Shown here: piece by piece, positions 8,548-16,859 of the stretch
How the letters are laid out: each line of letters begins with the position of its first letter
How positions within the stretch are numbered: position 1 is the first letter of the stretch
Assembly (NCBI GenBank): GCA_025666215.1
Contig: CP102593.1
Location: 4,849,001-4,913,000, forward strand
Reading direction: 5' to 3'
DNA length: 64,000 nucleotides
DNA from: Xanthomonas campestris pv. phormiicola
Lineage (GTDB): Bacteria > Pseudomonadota > Gammaproteobacteria > Xanthomonadales > Xanthomonadaceae
The notes under the pieces: generated by a model
Told to the model about the DNA's origin: nothing
What the model saw: the letters and a program-made list of their open reading frames with translations, nothing else
Databases searched by the model: none
Made by a program: the position numbers and the translations under genes

Positions 8548-9619
8548 TCTTGTGCACGAACCCTTTGTAGAGCGTCATCGCGATGATCTTCAGATCCATC
8601 GCCATACTGCGGTGCTGGATGTAGTGGAGATCGTGGGCGACGCGCGCCACGACCTTGTCGATGCTGTCGATCTCGCCGCGCAGGCCGTGGACCTGCGCCC
8701 AGCCGGTGATGCCCGGCTTGATCCGGTAGCGGTACATGTAGTCGTGCACCAGGTCCTTGTACAGGTCGTCGTGCTGCAGCGCGTGCGGGCGCGGACCGAC
8801 CAGCGACATCTGCCCCTTGAGCACGTTGATGAACTGCGGCAGCTCGTCCAGGCTGGTACGGCGCAGGAAGCGGCCGACCGTGGTCACCCGCGGGTCGTGA
8901 CGGCGGGCCTGGGTCAGGGTTCCGGCCGCCTCCGCATGCGCACGCATGGTGCGGAACTTGCAGATCTCGAAACAGCGCCCGTCCGCGCCCATGCGCTTTT
9001 GCCGGAACAACGACGGACCCGGCGAATCGAGCCGCACCGCCACCGCGATCGCGCCCATCAGCGGCGACAGCGCCAGCAGCGCGGCGGCGGCGAACAGTAC
9101 ATCGAACAGGCGCTTGCCGCCCTGCCAATGCGCATGGCGCGCGGCGGCCGCCAGATCGATCACCGGCAACCCCGGGGCCAGCGCCGCCGCCGACTGCGCC
9201 AGCGCGAAGTCGCGCAGGTCCGGGATGAAACGGATATCGACGAAATCGTGCCGGAACGCGCGGACGAAGTCTGCGGCCTGCTGCGACTGGTGCAGGGGTC
9301 CGAGCAACCACAGCTCGTCGATCGCCCGCTGCCTGACCAGCACGCGCAATGTCTGGAACCGGTTGACCACCGGCAGTCCGGCGCACAGGCCGCCTTCCGG
9401 CGCGCCCGCGTCGTAGACCGCGGCCAGGCGATAGCCGTGGCCACGCATGCGCAGCAGTCGCGGCAACAGGCACACCGATTCCGGGCTGGCGACCAGCGCC
9501 ACCGAGCGCCGGCGCGGCACGATCCTGCGCTGCGCGGCATGCAGCGCCTGCATCGACAGCCGCGCCATCGACGCCATCCCGAACGCCTCCACCGCCAGCA
9601 TCGGCAGCGAGGACCTCAT
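8537..9619 (-). CDS. Initiating sugar-phosphate transferase (WcaJ/GumD-like), lacking N-terminal membrane bundle
   Basis: 360 residues; the ATG overlaps the stop of the upstream regulator (ATGA). The C-terminal catalytic half is typical of polyprenyl-phosphate hexose-1-phosphate transferases: one membrane helix ([18 protein letters not shown]), then [39 protein letters not shown] and [10 protein letters not shown]. The middle is a CoA-binding_3-like domain. Family members such as WcaJ and GumD have about 460-480 residues with four extra N-terminal helices. These are absent here, and no open frame upstream supplies them because the regulator gene ends there. Expected role: loads the first sugar onto undecaprenyl phosphate in the inner membrane. 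Confidence 0.88.
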   Translation of the reverse strand: MRSSLPMLAVEAFGMASMARLSMQALHAAQRRIVPRRRSVALVASPESVCLLPRLLRMRGHGYRLAAVYDAGAPEGGLCAGLPVVNRFQTLRVLVRQRAIDELWLLGPLHQSQQAADFVRAFRHDFVDIRFIPDLRDFALAQSAAALAPGLPVIDLAAAARHAHWQGGKRLFDVLFAAAALLALSPLMGAIAVAVRLDSPGPSLFRQKRMGADGRCFEICKFRTMRAHAEAAGTLTQARRHDPRVTTVGRFLRRTSLDELPQFINVLKGQMSLVGPRPHALQHDDLYKDLVHDYMYRYRIKPGITGWAQVHGLRGEIDSIDKVVARVAHDLHYIQHRSMAMDLKIIAMTLYKGFVHKNAY

Positions 9620-10593
9620 GCCGCCGGCCCCGGCGCCTGCGTGGCCGCTTCGCCGCCGCCGCGCAGGCCGGCACGGTAGGCGCTGGGCGTATTGGCCAGG
9701 TACTTGCGGAAGATCTTGGCCATGCGTCCGCCATCGCCGATGCCACAACGCCGCGCGATCTTGTCGATCGGCAGGTCGGTTTCGGCCAGCAGCCGGCAAC
9801 TGCGCTTGACCCGGATACGCAGCAGATAATCCGAGGGCGTGATCCCCAGTTCCATCTTGAAGCGGCGCAGGAAGTTGCGCTCGCTCATCGCCGCGACCTG
9901 CGCGGCATCGCCCACGCTGATCGGCCGGTCGCTGTTGGCTTCCAGCCAGCGCGCCGATGCCAGCACCTGTTCGCTGACCCGCGACGCCATCGCCAGCTGC
10001 GCGACGTCCTGGCGCGGCGCGACCTCGCGCAGGCCCGAACGGCCCACCCGCTGCGCGACCGCCTCGCCCAGGTCGCGCTCGATCATGCGCAAGGTGGCGG
10101 CCAACGCGGCGGCCGCGCCGCTCCCGGCCTGCCCCAGCATCGACGGTACGCACAACCCGGCCGCCTCCATCAGGTCCTGGCCTTCGGCGATGGGCACCAC
10201 GGTCTGTGCCCGTTCGCGGCAATCACGCAGCCACGCGCGCAGGCGCTCGTCGCCCAGCGCACGCCGCGCGCCGCCGCCGCCGGCCAGGAACAGCGCATGC
10301 AAGCGCGGGCCGCGGCCTGCCGGCTGCAGCGGCTCGGTGTCCACCACCAGCTTGAAGGCGCTGGAGATGCCGCCGCCATTGCTGGACAACAGGCAGATCT
10401 CGTAGAAGTCGCCGCGGCCCGCGGCGCCGCACTCGATCGCATTGGCCGCTTGCAGCATCTTCACCACGGCCACCAGGTCGGCCAGATCGAAGCCTTCGTA
10501 CAGGACGAAACCCACCCGCCGCGGCAGTGCGATCCTGCCCGCTCCGCACGCGCGCGCCAAACGCATCTGCGACAACCCGACCGCCAGCCCCAT
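9616..10593 (-). CDS. GlxA-type AraC-family transcriptional regulator
   Basis: 325 residues. The N-terminus resembles a DJ-1/PfpI-type domain (RRVGFVLYEGFDLADLVAV...). The C-terminus is an AraC double helix-turn-helix (MSERNFLRRFKMELGITPSDYLLRIRVKRS, then PIDKIARRCGIGDGGRMAKIFRKY; shown as two parts of one domain). The ATG at 10593 has AGGGG upstream. It overlaps the sugar transferase by ATGA and follows the preceding gene by 13 bases. In this family the N-terminal domain senses a ligand or acts only in oligomerisation. Its place inside the operon suggests autoregulation or control of EPS genes, which is inference. Confidence 0.87.
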   Translation of the reverse strand: MGLAVGLSQMRLARACGAGRIALPRRVGFVLYEGFDLADLVAVVKMLQAANAIECGAAGRGDFYEICLLSSNGGGISSAFKLVVDTEPLQPAGRGPRLHALFLAGGGGARRALGDERLRAWLRDCRERAQTVVPIAEGQDLMEAAGLCVPSMLGQAGSGAAAALAATLRMIERDLGEAVAQRVGRSGLREVAPRQDVAQLAMASRVSEQVLASARWLEANSDRPISVGDAAQVAAMSERNFLRRFKMELGITPSDYLLRIRVKRSCRLLAETDLPIDKIARRCGIGDGGRMAKIFRKYLANTPSAYRAGLRGGGEAATQAPGPAA

Positions 10594-10606
10594 GGTGTTC
10601 GTCCCC

Positions 10607-11041
10607 TTACTTCGATGACTCTTGTTCCTGGCACTGCAGGTTCACGCATGCGCCATGCGCAATGCCGATGGCGCGCAAGCGCAGCAGCTGCGCGCGGCGC
10701 CAGCGCGAGCCGGCCACCGGCACCAGCGCCGTCGGCGCCGCCACATGTTCGTGCGCGGCATAGAACCCGCGCGCCACGCCGTCGCGGTACGCCTGGATGG
10801 CCTGGGCATCGCCGCCTGCCGGATCCGCGACGCCAGCCGGATCGATGACGTCCTGCGCCTGCTCGGCGATGCGATACGCCCAGACCGCCGCGTCGCGGCA
10901 AGGCGCACGCCGCGGATCCATCTCGCGCAGCATCGCCACGCACAGCCAGGCCGGGCGCACCCAGCGCGGGGCGAAGGCATGCGCGGCACCGAGCAGGAAG
11001 CGCCGCAACGGTGCCGCATGTCCGGCACTGACCTGATTCAT
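10607..11041 (-). CDS. Unknown 144-residue protein
   Basis: The start ATG overlaps the stop of the EAL gene (ATGA), and it is followed 13 bases later by the regulator, so it is an operon member. No signal peptide is evident. The sequence is Ala/Arg-rich and probably helical, with three cysteines and a short Gln/Glu/Ser-rich tail (CQEQESSK). I do not recognise a family. Confidence 0.6.
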   Translation of the reverse strand: MNQVSAGHAAPLRRFLLGAAHAFAPRWVRPAWLCVAMLREMDPRRAPCRDAAVWAYRIAEQAQDVIDPAGVADPAGGDAQAIQAYRDGVARGFYAAHEHVAAPTALVPVAGSRWRRAQLLRLRAIGIAHGACVNLQCQEQESSK

Positions 11042-12285
11042 GGCGGCACCGGGCAGATCGAGGGCAGGACCACCCGCACCGAAGGACGCAGCATGGCCGG
11101 ACGCGCCACCGCATCGCCTTGCAGGCAGGTGGCGCCGCCGACCAGGGCGACCAGGACATGCTGTTGGCAACCCACGCCTTCGGCCACCACGTACGGCGCG
11201 AGCGCGCCGCTCAACGCGGCCAGGTGCGAGAACTCTTCCGCCCCGGCGCTGCTGCGCACCGCCGCGCTCAGCAGCGAACCGCTGATCTTGATGATCTGTG
11301 GCTGGATCGCGCGCACGAAGTCCAGCCGGGTGTGGCCGTCGCCGAAGTCATCGATCGCGATCTGGCAGCCGAGCGCCTGCAGCCGGCGCACGAACTGCAC
11401 GGCGCTGTCGAAGTCGATCAGCGCCGCGGTTTCGGTGATTTCCAGGGTCAGCCGCGCAGCGAGGCTGGGATTGGCCTGCAAGCGCTGCAACGGCCCACAC
11501 CACCACGCGTCGCCGATCAGGCTCAGGCTGGACAGGTTGCAGCCGATGCGCAGCGTCGGCTCCACGTCCAGGCGATCGATCACCGCATCCAGCACCGCCC
11601 GGTCGAGTAGGCGCACCAGCCCCAGCCGCTCCAGCGCCGGCACCAGCGTCGCCGGCGACAGCTGCGGCACGTCGAAGCGCAGCAGGGCCTCCTGGTACAG
11701 CTGGCCCAACGGGCGCCGGTCGGCGGCATTGGCGGAGCGGCTGCGGCGCACCACCGGCTGGAAGGCCAGGCTCACCTGCCCCTTCGCCAACGCGTCGTGG
11801 AACGCCAGCGCCTGGGCCATGTCGGCTTCGTAGCCGATCCGCCAGTTCCATCCGCACTGCACCGGGCGCAGGAACGGCGCCGCGCCGCATTGCCGTTCCA
11901 GTTCCTGCGGTTCGTACAGGCCGCCGTCGGCGTACTCGCCGGCGCTGATCTGCACCGCGTCCACCGTGGTCACCGGCAACGCGGCCTGGCCTTCGTGCAG
12001 GAACGGCCTGGCGCAGAACTGCAGTTGCCAGCGCTCGGCGGCCGACGCCGGCACCGGAGCGCCCGCATGGCCGACGCCGGCGACCGTGTCCGGCAACACC
12101 GCAATGAAGCGGTTGTGCCCGGCCACCGCCACCGAGCCCCCGGCCACGTGCACGCTCAGCTGCAGCGCCTGCAACGCCGCGCGCGCATAGCGCTGGCCGT
12201 AGGTCGCGCTCAGATGCGAGTAGTTGTGCAGTTCGACGAGCATGTGCCCGACGCTGTCTGCGGCCGGGACCGGCAGCGCGCTCAT
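11038..12285 (-). CDS. EAL-domain protein with degenerate GGDEF (probable c-di-GMP phosphodiesterase)
   Basis: 415 residues from ATG 12285 (MSALPVPAADSVGHML). The first about 150 residues look like a GGDEF fold whose signature is replaced by AGHNRF, so no cyclase activity is expected. The EAL domain keeps EALLRF, the Asn in CNLSS, the Glu pair in LEITET, DDFGDG, the Lys in IIKIS, EGVG and QGD. Most metal and catalytic positions are present, although the Asp after the Lys is Ser. It is probably an active cytosolic phosphodiesterase or a c-di-GMP sensor. It is the first gene of the five-gene operon, and its promoter region contains the paired palindromes described below. Confidence 0.85.
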   Translation of the reverse strand: MSALPVPAADSVGHMLVELHNYSHLSATYGQRYARAALQALQLSVHVAGGSVAVAGHNRFIAVLPDTVAGVGHAGAPVPASAAERWQLQFCARPFLHEGQAALPVTTVDAVQISAGEYADGGLYEPQELERQCGAAPFLRPVQCGWNWRIGYEADMAQALAFHDALAKGQVSLAFQPVVRRSRSANAADRRPLGQLYQEALLRFDVPQLSPATLVPALERLGLVRLLDRAVLDAVIDRLDVEPTLRIGCNLSSLSLIGDAWWCGPLQRLQANPSLAARLTLEITETAALIDFDSAVQFVRRLQALGCQIAIDDFGDGHTRLDFVRAIQPQIIKISGSLLSAAVRSSAGAEEFSHLAALSGALAPYVVAEGVGCQQHVLVALVGGATCLQGDAVARPAMLRPSVRVVLPSICPVPP

Positions 12286-12369
12286 GGCCGGACCATCGCG
12301 CCGGCGCACGCAGCGGCGATTCCCCGGCGCTGCAGCAGCGCTCGTGACGCGACGGAAGTGTCGATTGCG

Positions 12370-12391
12370 TACAAAAGGGGTCCTTTGTGTG
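12370..12391 (-). repeat. Palindromic site A (candidate recombinase crossover site)
   Basis: On the minus strand: left arm CACACAAAGG, centre AC, right arm CCCTTTTGTA. It matches site B at 17 of 22 positions, including the central dinucleotide, but lies in the opposite orientation. Size and 10-2-10 architecture fit the dimer-binding crossover sites of Hin/Gin-type serine recombinases. Confidence 0.55.
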
Positions 12392-12465
12392 AGCATCGGA
12401 CCCGATCGATGAACTGCGCGCCTAGCTTAGGGTTGCCTCGCCCAACCTAGCGTGATTCCCCCCAC

Positions 12466-12487
12466 GACAGAAAGGACCCTTTCTGTC
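12466..12487 (+). repeat. Palindromic site B (candidate recombinase crossover site)
   Basis: GACAGAAAGG, centre AC, then CCTTTCTGTC: a perfect 10-bp inverted repeat around a 2-bp core. It lies 112 bases upstream of the first recombinase start. It could equally be an operator bound by the recombinase or another dimeric regulator. Confidence 0.6.
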
Positions 12488-12598
12488 AAACAGCGGGAGA
12501 GGCCGATATATCGCATCGAAGACAGGCGTCTTCGCGCATGGATCGCAGCAACGGCGCAAGGACGACGTCTCCCGCTTTTCCTAGCGGGGTTACCTCAG

Positions 12599-13174
12599 AT
12601 GATGATTGGCTATGCGCGCGTTTCGACCGAAGAACAGAACCTGGACCTGCAGATTCAGGCGCTCAAACGCGAAGGCTGCGACAAGATATATACCGACCAC
12701 GGGATTTCCGGGATCGCCAGCGCGCGCCCGGGACTGGCCCGGGCGATGGCGCAACTGCGCCCGGGCGACACCTTGATCGTCTGGCGACTGGACCGTCTCG
12801 GCCGCTCGCTGCAGCAACTGGTGAAACTGCTGGAGTCGCTGTCGCGGCGCCGGATCTTCTTCCATTCCACGACCGAGCACATCGACATGCGCTCGTCCGG
12901 CGGGCGCCTGGTGTTCCACATCATGGCGGCGTTGGCCGAATTCGAGCGTTCGCTGATCAGCGAACGCACCCGCGCCGGGATCGCCGCCGCGCGCGTGAAC
13001 GGGCGTCAGGTGGGGCGCAAGCCGCGACTCACCGACGCGCAGCTGTACGAGGCACGCAGCGCACTGGACGGAGGAACCCAGAACCTGCGGCAACTCGCCC
13101 GCGGGTTCGGCGTGCATCCGCGCACGCTGAGCCGCGGACTGGAGCGCATGAGCGCGCTCGGCACCGCACTCTAG
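12599..13174 (+). CDS. Serine recombinase (DNA invertase/resolvase, Hin/Gin type) 1
   Basis: 191 residues (MMIGYARVST). The N-terminal catalytic domain has the nucleophilic Ser in YARVSTEEQ, the Arg pair in VWRLDRLGRS, and the E-helix region EFERSLISERTRAGIAAAR. The C-terminal HTH_7-like domain is LRQLARGFGVHPRTLSRGL. The length is that of site-specific invertases and Tn3-type resolvases, not large phage integrases. No transposase or terminal repeats flank it. It is followed 207 bases later by a clear paralogue. Expected reaction: cuts both strands at a 2-bp core and rotates the ends to invert or delete DNA. Confidence 0.9.
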   Translation: MMIGYARVSTEEQNLDLQIQALKREGCDKIYTDHGISGIASARPGLARAMAQLRPGDTLIVWRLDRLGRSLQQLVKLLESLSRRRIFFHSTTEHIDMRSSGGRLVFHIMAALAEFERSLISERTRAGIAAARVNGRQVGRKPRLTDAQLYEARSALDGGTQNLRQLARGFGVHPRTLSRGLERMSALGTAL

Positions 13175-13381
13175 CCATTGACGTTGCGCAGATGCAGAAA
13201 AAGCGCATGGATGGCGTCAAATATATGTCACACCACCATCGCGCATGGCATTTTCGTGCCCACTGCGGCACGCCGCGACGACATCTTGACAAGACCGCCG
13301 CAACTCTGCGCCAAACACCTGGACGAACGTCACTGGTTCGCGCCTAATACGGCCTGTGTTGTTACGAGGATCGGACGAGCG

Positions 13382-14005
13382 TTGATTATCGGATACGCGC
13401 GAGTATCAACGGAAGATCAACATTTAACGCTACAGACACTGGCCCTGGAGGCTGCCGGATGCGTACAGATCTATACCGACCATGGCATCTCGGGACGCCT
13501 GGCATCGCGGCCTGGCCTGGACATGGCGCTGGCGCGGCTGCAGCCCGGCGGCAAGCTGGTGGTATGGCGCCTCGACCGGCTCGGGCGCTCGCTGATCCAT
13601 CTGGTGCAACTGCTGGACATCCTCGGCAAGCGCGGCATCTCGTTTGAATCGATCACCGAACGCATCGACACCGACTCTTCCGGCGGGCGCCTCATCTTCC
13701 ACATGATGGCGGCGCTGGCCGAGTTCGAATGTTCGCTGATCAGCGAGCGCACCCGCGCCGGCATGGCCGCTGCGCGCTCCAAGGGCCGCCCGCTGGGCCG
13801 GCGCCCGTCGCTGACCGCGCAGCAATGCATGGAGGCGACACTGTTGCGCCACGAGCAAGGCTGGACCAGTTGCCAGCTCGCCCGACGTTACGGCGTGCAT
13901 CCGCGCACCCTACTGCGGCAGATGGCCAAGCAGACACTGCAGGGCAGCGGGCTGTGCTGCGAACACAGGGTAGAGGCCGAACGCGTGGCCGGCATGGCCG
14001 ACTAG
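13382..14005 (+). CDS. Serine recombinase (DNA invertase/resolvase, Hin/Gin type) 2
   Basis: 207 residues from a TTG (MIIGYARVSTEDQ) with GAGGA ten bases upstream. Longer in-frame starts exist but would add sequence outside the family. The catalytic Ser, the Arg pair in VWRLDRLGRS, SERTRAGMAAAR and a C-terminal HTH (CQLARRYGVHPRTLLRQM) are intact. By eye it is roughly 60% identical to the first recombinase. A C-terminal tail of about 25 residues containing two cysteines is extra. Two tandem paralogues could act on different sites or as a heteromer. Confidence 0.88.
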   Translation: MIIGYARVSTEDQHLTLQTLALEAAGCVQIYTDHGISGRLASRPGLDMALARLQPGGKLVVWRLDRLGRSLIHLVQLLDILGKRGISFESITERIDTDSSGGRLIFHMMAALAEFECSLISERTRAGMAAARSKGRPLGRRPSLTAQQCMEATLLRHEQGWTSCQLARRYGVHPRTLLRQMAKQTLQGSGLCCEHRVEAERVAGMAD

Positions 14006-14115
14006 GCCTGCCATCGCGTCCGGAAACGGCCATGGTTGCCCCTGCCGGGTCGCCATCCGCTGTGGCGTGGCGCAGCGCCCGACGGGCTGGCGGGCGCCCG
14101 GCCCGCGCCGCAGGC

Positions 14116-15513
14116 TCAACGCCGCAGCCTTTTCGCGGCCGCGCCTTCCGCGACGCGGCTGCCGCCCACCCGCCGCAGCGCCGCCAGTTCCGCGGCCAGG
14201 CGCTGCGCGCCGGCGCGCAGTTCCGGCACGGCGGTGATCTCCCACAAACCGCCGCGCAGCAGCGGCCCCAGGCAGTACAGCCCGGCGACCGGATGGCCGC
14301 TGCCGTCGCGCACCTGCAGGCGCTCGTCCACCACCAGGCCCAGGCCCAGCGGATCGGCCTGCAGCAGGCCGGCATCGCGCATCGTGGCGATCAACGGATG
14401 GCTGGTGCGGGCGACGTCGGTGTCCAGCCCGGTGGCGCGGATCAGCACGTCGAAGTCTTCGGTGCGCGCGCTGCTGCTGGCACGGTCGCGGATCACCGCC
14501 TCCACCGCGGCCTCGCCCAGCCGCGCGCGCAGCAGGCGCCCGGCGCGGATGCGCAACTGGCCCTGCTGCTGCATCTGCGCCAACGCAGTGGCCGCGGCCG
14601 GCGCCAGCCGATGCCGCGCCGCTTCCCAATACGGGCGCAGGTGGCGCAGGAAGCGCGAACGCGCCGCCGGTGCCAGGCCTTTCCAGAACGGCTGCAGATG
14701 CGGGCGCAGCGCATCGACCACGCAGCGCCAGTCCTCCACCACCGTGGTCAGCTGGCGCAGGCTGCGCACCAGGCCGGCGAGATCGTGGTTGCGCAGCGCC
14801 TGCGCCACGCTCGGCGGCAGCGTCACCGGCGCGCCCGGCTGGGCCAGATGCGCCTGCGGCGCCAGGCCGCGCCGCGACAACGCGGTGATCGGGCCGCGAT
14901 GGCCGCGGCGGCGCAGGGTCAGCGCGACATCGGCCATGGTCAGGCCGGTGCCGACCAGCAGCAGCCGCGCCTGCGGCGGCACCTCGTCCAGCACTCCGTC
15001 CTGCCACGGCCAGCCGATGTAGCGGCGATGCACCGCCAGGCGCGGACCGATACCGGGCAGCGCCGCCGGCGGCAGCGCGCCGATCGCCAGCACCACCACG
15101 TCGCTGACCACGTCCTCGCCGTTGGCCAGGAAGATGCGGAAACCGTCCGGGCCGCGTTCCACCGCCACCGCCTCTTCGCTCACCCGCGCCACCTCGACCG
15201 CCGACGCGGCGAGCGCGGTGTCCAGATGCTGCTCCAGGTAGCGGCCGTACTGCAGCCGCGGCAGGAACTGCAGACGCTGTTCGGCGTCGAGCTGCAAGGC
15301 ATCGGCGAAGCCACCCGGATCCTGCGGGTCCACGCCCAGATCCTTGGCGCGCACGTTCAACAGATGTTCCGGCCGCGCCGCACCGTAGGCGATGCCGCGG
15401 CCGTAGGTGTCGGCCACGCCGATCAGGGTGATGCGGCGGGCGGCGCCCTGCCTGGCCAGCGTCGCGGCCAGCACGGTGCCGCAGAATCCTGCGCCGATGA
15501 TCGCAATTCGCAT
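14116..15513 (-). CDS. FAD/NAD(P)-binding protein (NAD_binding_9 type)
   Basis: 465 residues from ATG 15513. The N-terminal dinucleotide-binding motif is IAIIGAGFCGTVLAATLA. A second Rossmann motif, LLLVGTGLTMADVALTL, lies near residue 180. The motif GIAYGAARPEHLLNVRA is typical of the NAD_binding_9 group, relatives of flavin monooxygenases of unknown substrate. DVLIRATGLDTD marks the ATG motif near the C-terminus. It is cytosolic and single-gene, with no partner nearby. The substrate is unknown. Confidence 0.8.
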   Translation of the reverse strand: MRIAIIGAGFCGTVLAATLARQGAARRITLIGVADTYGRGIAYGAARPEHLLNVRAKDLGVDPQDPGGFADALQLDAEQRLQFLPRLQYGRYLEQHLDTALAASAVEVARVSEEAVAVERGPDGFRIFLANGEDVVSDVVVLAIGALPPAALPGIGPRLAVHRRYIGWPWQDGVLDEVPPQARLLLVGTGLTMADVALTLRRRGHRGPITALSRRGLAPQAHLAQPGAPVTLPPSVAQALRNHDLAGLVRSLRQLTTVVEDWRCVVDALRPHLQPFWKGLAPAARSRFLRHLRPYWEAARHRLAPAAATALAQMQQQGQLRIRAGRLLRARLGEAAVEAVIRDRASSSARTEDFDVLIRATGLDTDVARTSHPLIATMRDAGLLQADPLGLGLVVDERLQVRDGSGHPVAGLYCLGPLLRGGLWEITAVPELRAGAQRLAAELAALRRVGGSRVAEGAAAKRLRR

Positions 15514-15764
15514 GGCTCGCACTCGTGGCGGTCTGGGCATCCTTTGTGCCCGGGATGCCGGCCGCGGGTGTAAATCGCCGGTTAATGCGCGGCACTTGGT
15601 GCATGCCGATCGGGCATCAGCACATGCGTTTGGCCCATAAGCGGGGTCCGCTGGACCTTGGCGCTGGGCGGCACGATCGTCGCGCGATCCGAAGGACTCG
15701 CCAGTACGCCATGAGGCGTTTCCCGCATCGCGCGCAGATGCCCAAGGATCGATGAGCGGGCGGC
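15514..15764. other. Intergenic, no gene seen
   Basis: About 250 bases between two minus-strand genes. It contains one short imperfect palindrome (AGCGG-GGT-CCGCT near 15640-15652). I see no convincing gene. Confidence 0.5.
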
Positions 15765-16394
15765 CTACTGCAGCCCTTCTTCGCTCAGCGCCTGCTGCAC
15801 CGACGGCCGCGCGTGCACGCGCTGGTACCACGCCTGCAGGTTCTGCAAGGCGTCGAAGTGGATGTCCGCCTTGTAGTGCGAGGTCAGCCAGGACGCCTGG
15901 CCCCAGCCGGTCAGCGCATACAGAGAGGCATCGGCGACGGTGAAGGCATCGCCCATCAGGAACCGGCGCCCGGCGAGTTGCGCATCGATCCAGGCGAAGC
16001 GCTGCTCCAGCTTCGGCCGGGCGGTGTCCACGTACTGGCCGGCGAGCCGCGCGTACAGCAGGGGGATGAAGCCCTTGTGGATCTCCGTGGCCAGGAAGTT
16101 CAGCCACTCCTGCAGGCGGTAGCGCTGCATGCTGCCATTGGGCGGCACCAGGCCGCGTTCGGGTTTCAGGTCGCCCAGGTACTGGACGATGACAGTACCT
16201 TCGCGCAGCACGCTGCCGTCGTCGAGTTCGAGCGCCGGCACGTAGCCCATCGTATTGACCCGATGGAAATCCGCGCCGTCCTCGGTCAGGTGCTTGCGGT
16301 GATCGACCCGCACCAGCTTCGCCTCGAGGCCGAGCTCATGCAGCACGATATGCGGCGCGAGGGAGCAGGCAGCCGGGATGTAGTACAGCTTCAT
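15765..16394 (-). CDS. Glutathione S-transferase (beta-class-like)
   Basis: 209 residues. The thioredoxin-like N-terminal domain starts MKLYYIPAACSLAPHI, with the class-typical Cys in PAACS, and has the cis-Pro region MGYVPALELDDGSVLREG. The helical C-terminal domain includes GDAFTVADASLYAL, the conserved N-capping box. It conjugates or reduces electrophiles with glutathione in the cytosol. It is divergent from an HxlR regulator, 141 bases apart, with an inverted-repeat operator between them, so it is probably induced by that regulator's signal. Confidence 0.92.
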   Translation of the reverse strand: MKLYYIPAACSLAPHIVLHELGLEAKLVRVDHRKHLTEDGADFHRVNTMGYVPALELDDGSVLREGTVIVQYLGDLKPERGLVPPNGSMQRYRLQEWLNFLATEIHKGFIPLLYARLAGQYVDTARPKLEQRFAWIDAQLAGRRFLMGDAFTVADASLYALTGWGQASWLTSHYKADIHFDALQNLQAWYQRVHARPSVQQALSEEGLQ

Positions 16395-16452
16395 TGCGAT
16401 CTCCAGAAAGTGGGCGCAGCGCTCGCGAGCGCGGCCCGACGCATTCTAGAAA

Positions 16453-16510
16453 CCAGGTATAGAAAAGGAAGAAGGCACTATACTGTTGTCTAGGTACAAA
16501 ATTTATACCT
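16453..16510. promoter_or_regulatory. Putative HxlR operator between gst and hxlR-type gene
   Basis: AGGTA and TACCT arms separated by nine A+T-rich bases (16492-16510), with another half-site CCAGGTAT at 16453-16460. Position and symmetry fit a dimeric winged-helix repressor binding site that controls both divergent genes. Confidence 0.55.
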
Positions 16511-16535
16511 GGCGTGCGGACCGCAGGGGCCTGCG

Positions 16536-16859
16536 ATGAAAGACAACGTTTCCGGATGCTCCGTGGAAGAGGCCATGCGCCTGCTGGGCGGAAGGTGGCG
16601 CCTGCTGCTTGCCTCGTACCTGCTCGACGGGCCCAAGCGGTTCAACGAACTGCGCCGCGACATTCCGGCCATTTCGCAACGCATGCTGACCCTGGACCTC
16701 AGGGCCTTGGAAGAGGCGGGGCTGATCCAGCGCACCGTCCATCCGACCGTGCCGGTCAAGGTCGAGTACGCGCTGACCGAGGACGGGCGCCGCCTGGAAC
16801 CGGTGGTGGCGGTGATGCAGGCGTTCGGGCTGTGGGTCAAGGCGCGGTCCGCCGGCTGA
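16536..16859 (+). CDS. HxlR-family winged-helix regulator
   Basis: 107 residues. The N-terminal Cys (NVSGCSVEEAMRLLGGRW) is followed by the typical HxlR winged helix (LLDGPKRFNELRRDIP, ISQRMLTLDLRALEEAGLI, wing KVEYALTEDGRRLEPV). Members often sense electrophiles or oxidants through that cysteine and regulate divergent detoxification genes. The neighbour here is a glutathione S-transferase, which fits. Confidence 0.88.
   Translation: MKDNVSGCSVEEAMRLLGGRWRLLLASYLLDGPKRFNELRRDIPAISQRMLTLDLRALEEAGLIQRTVHPTVPVKVEYALTEDGRRLEPVVAVMQAFGLWVKARSAG

Larger units (their letters stand above)
12286..12598. promoter_or_regulatory. Intergenic region between EAL operon and recombinases
   Basis: About 313 bases between divergent genes. 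It contains two related 22-bp palindromes in opposite orientation and, between them, a short AC-centred palindrome (ATCGG-AC-CCGAT, 12395-12406) and an imperfect inverted repeat (TTAGGGTTG/CAACCTAG). I cannot assign clear -35/-10 boxes. Confidence 0.6.

Noticed and set aside
12599..14005. Tandem recombinases as part of a Tn3-type transposon
   Set aside because: No transposase, no terminal inverted repeats and no passenger genes are visible around them.
15630..15660. GGGTCC-centred palindrome as a third recombinase site
   Set aside because: Arms are only five bases, the core is three bases and flanks do not match sites A and B.
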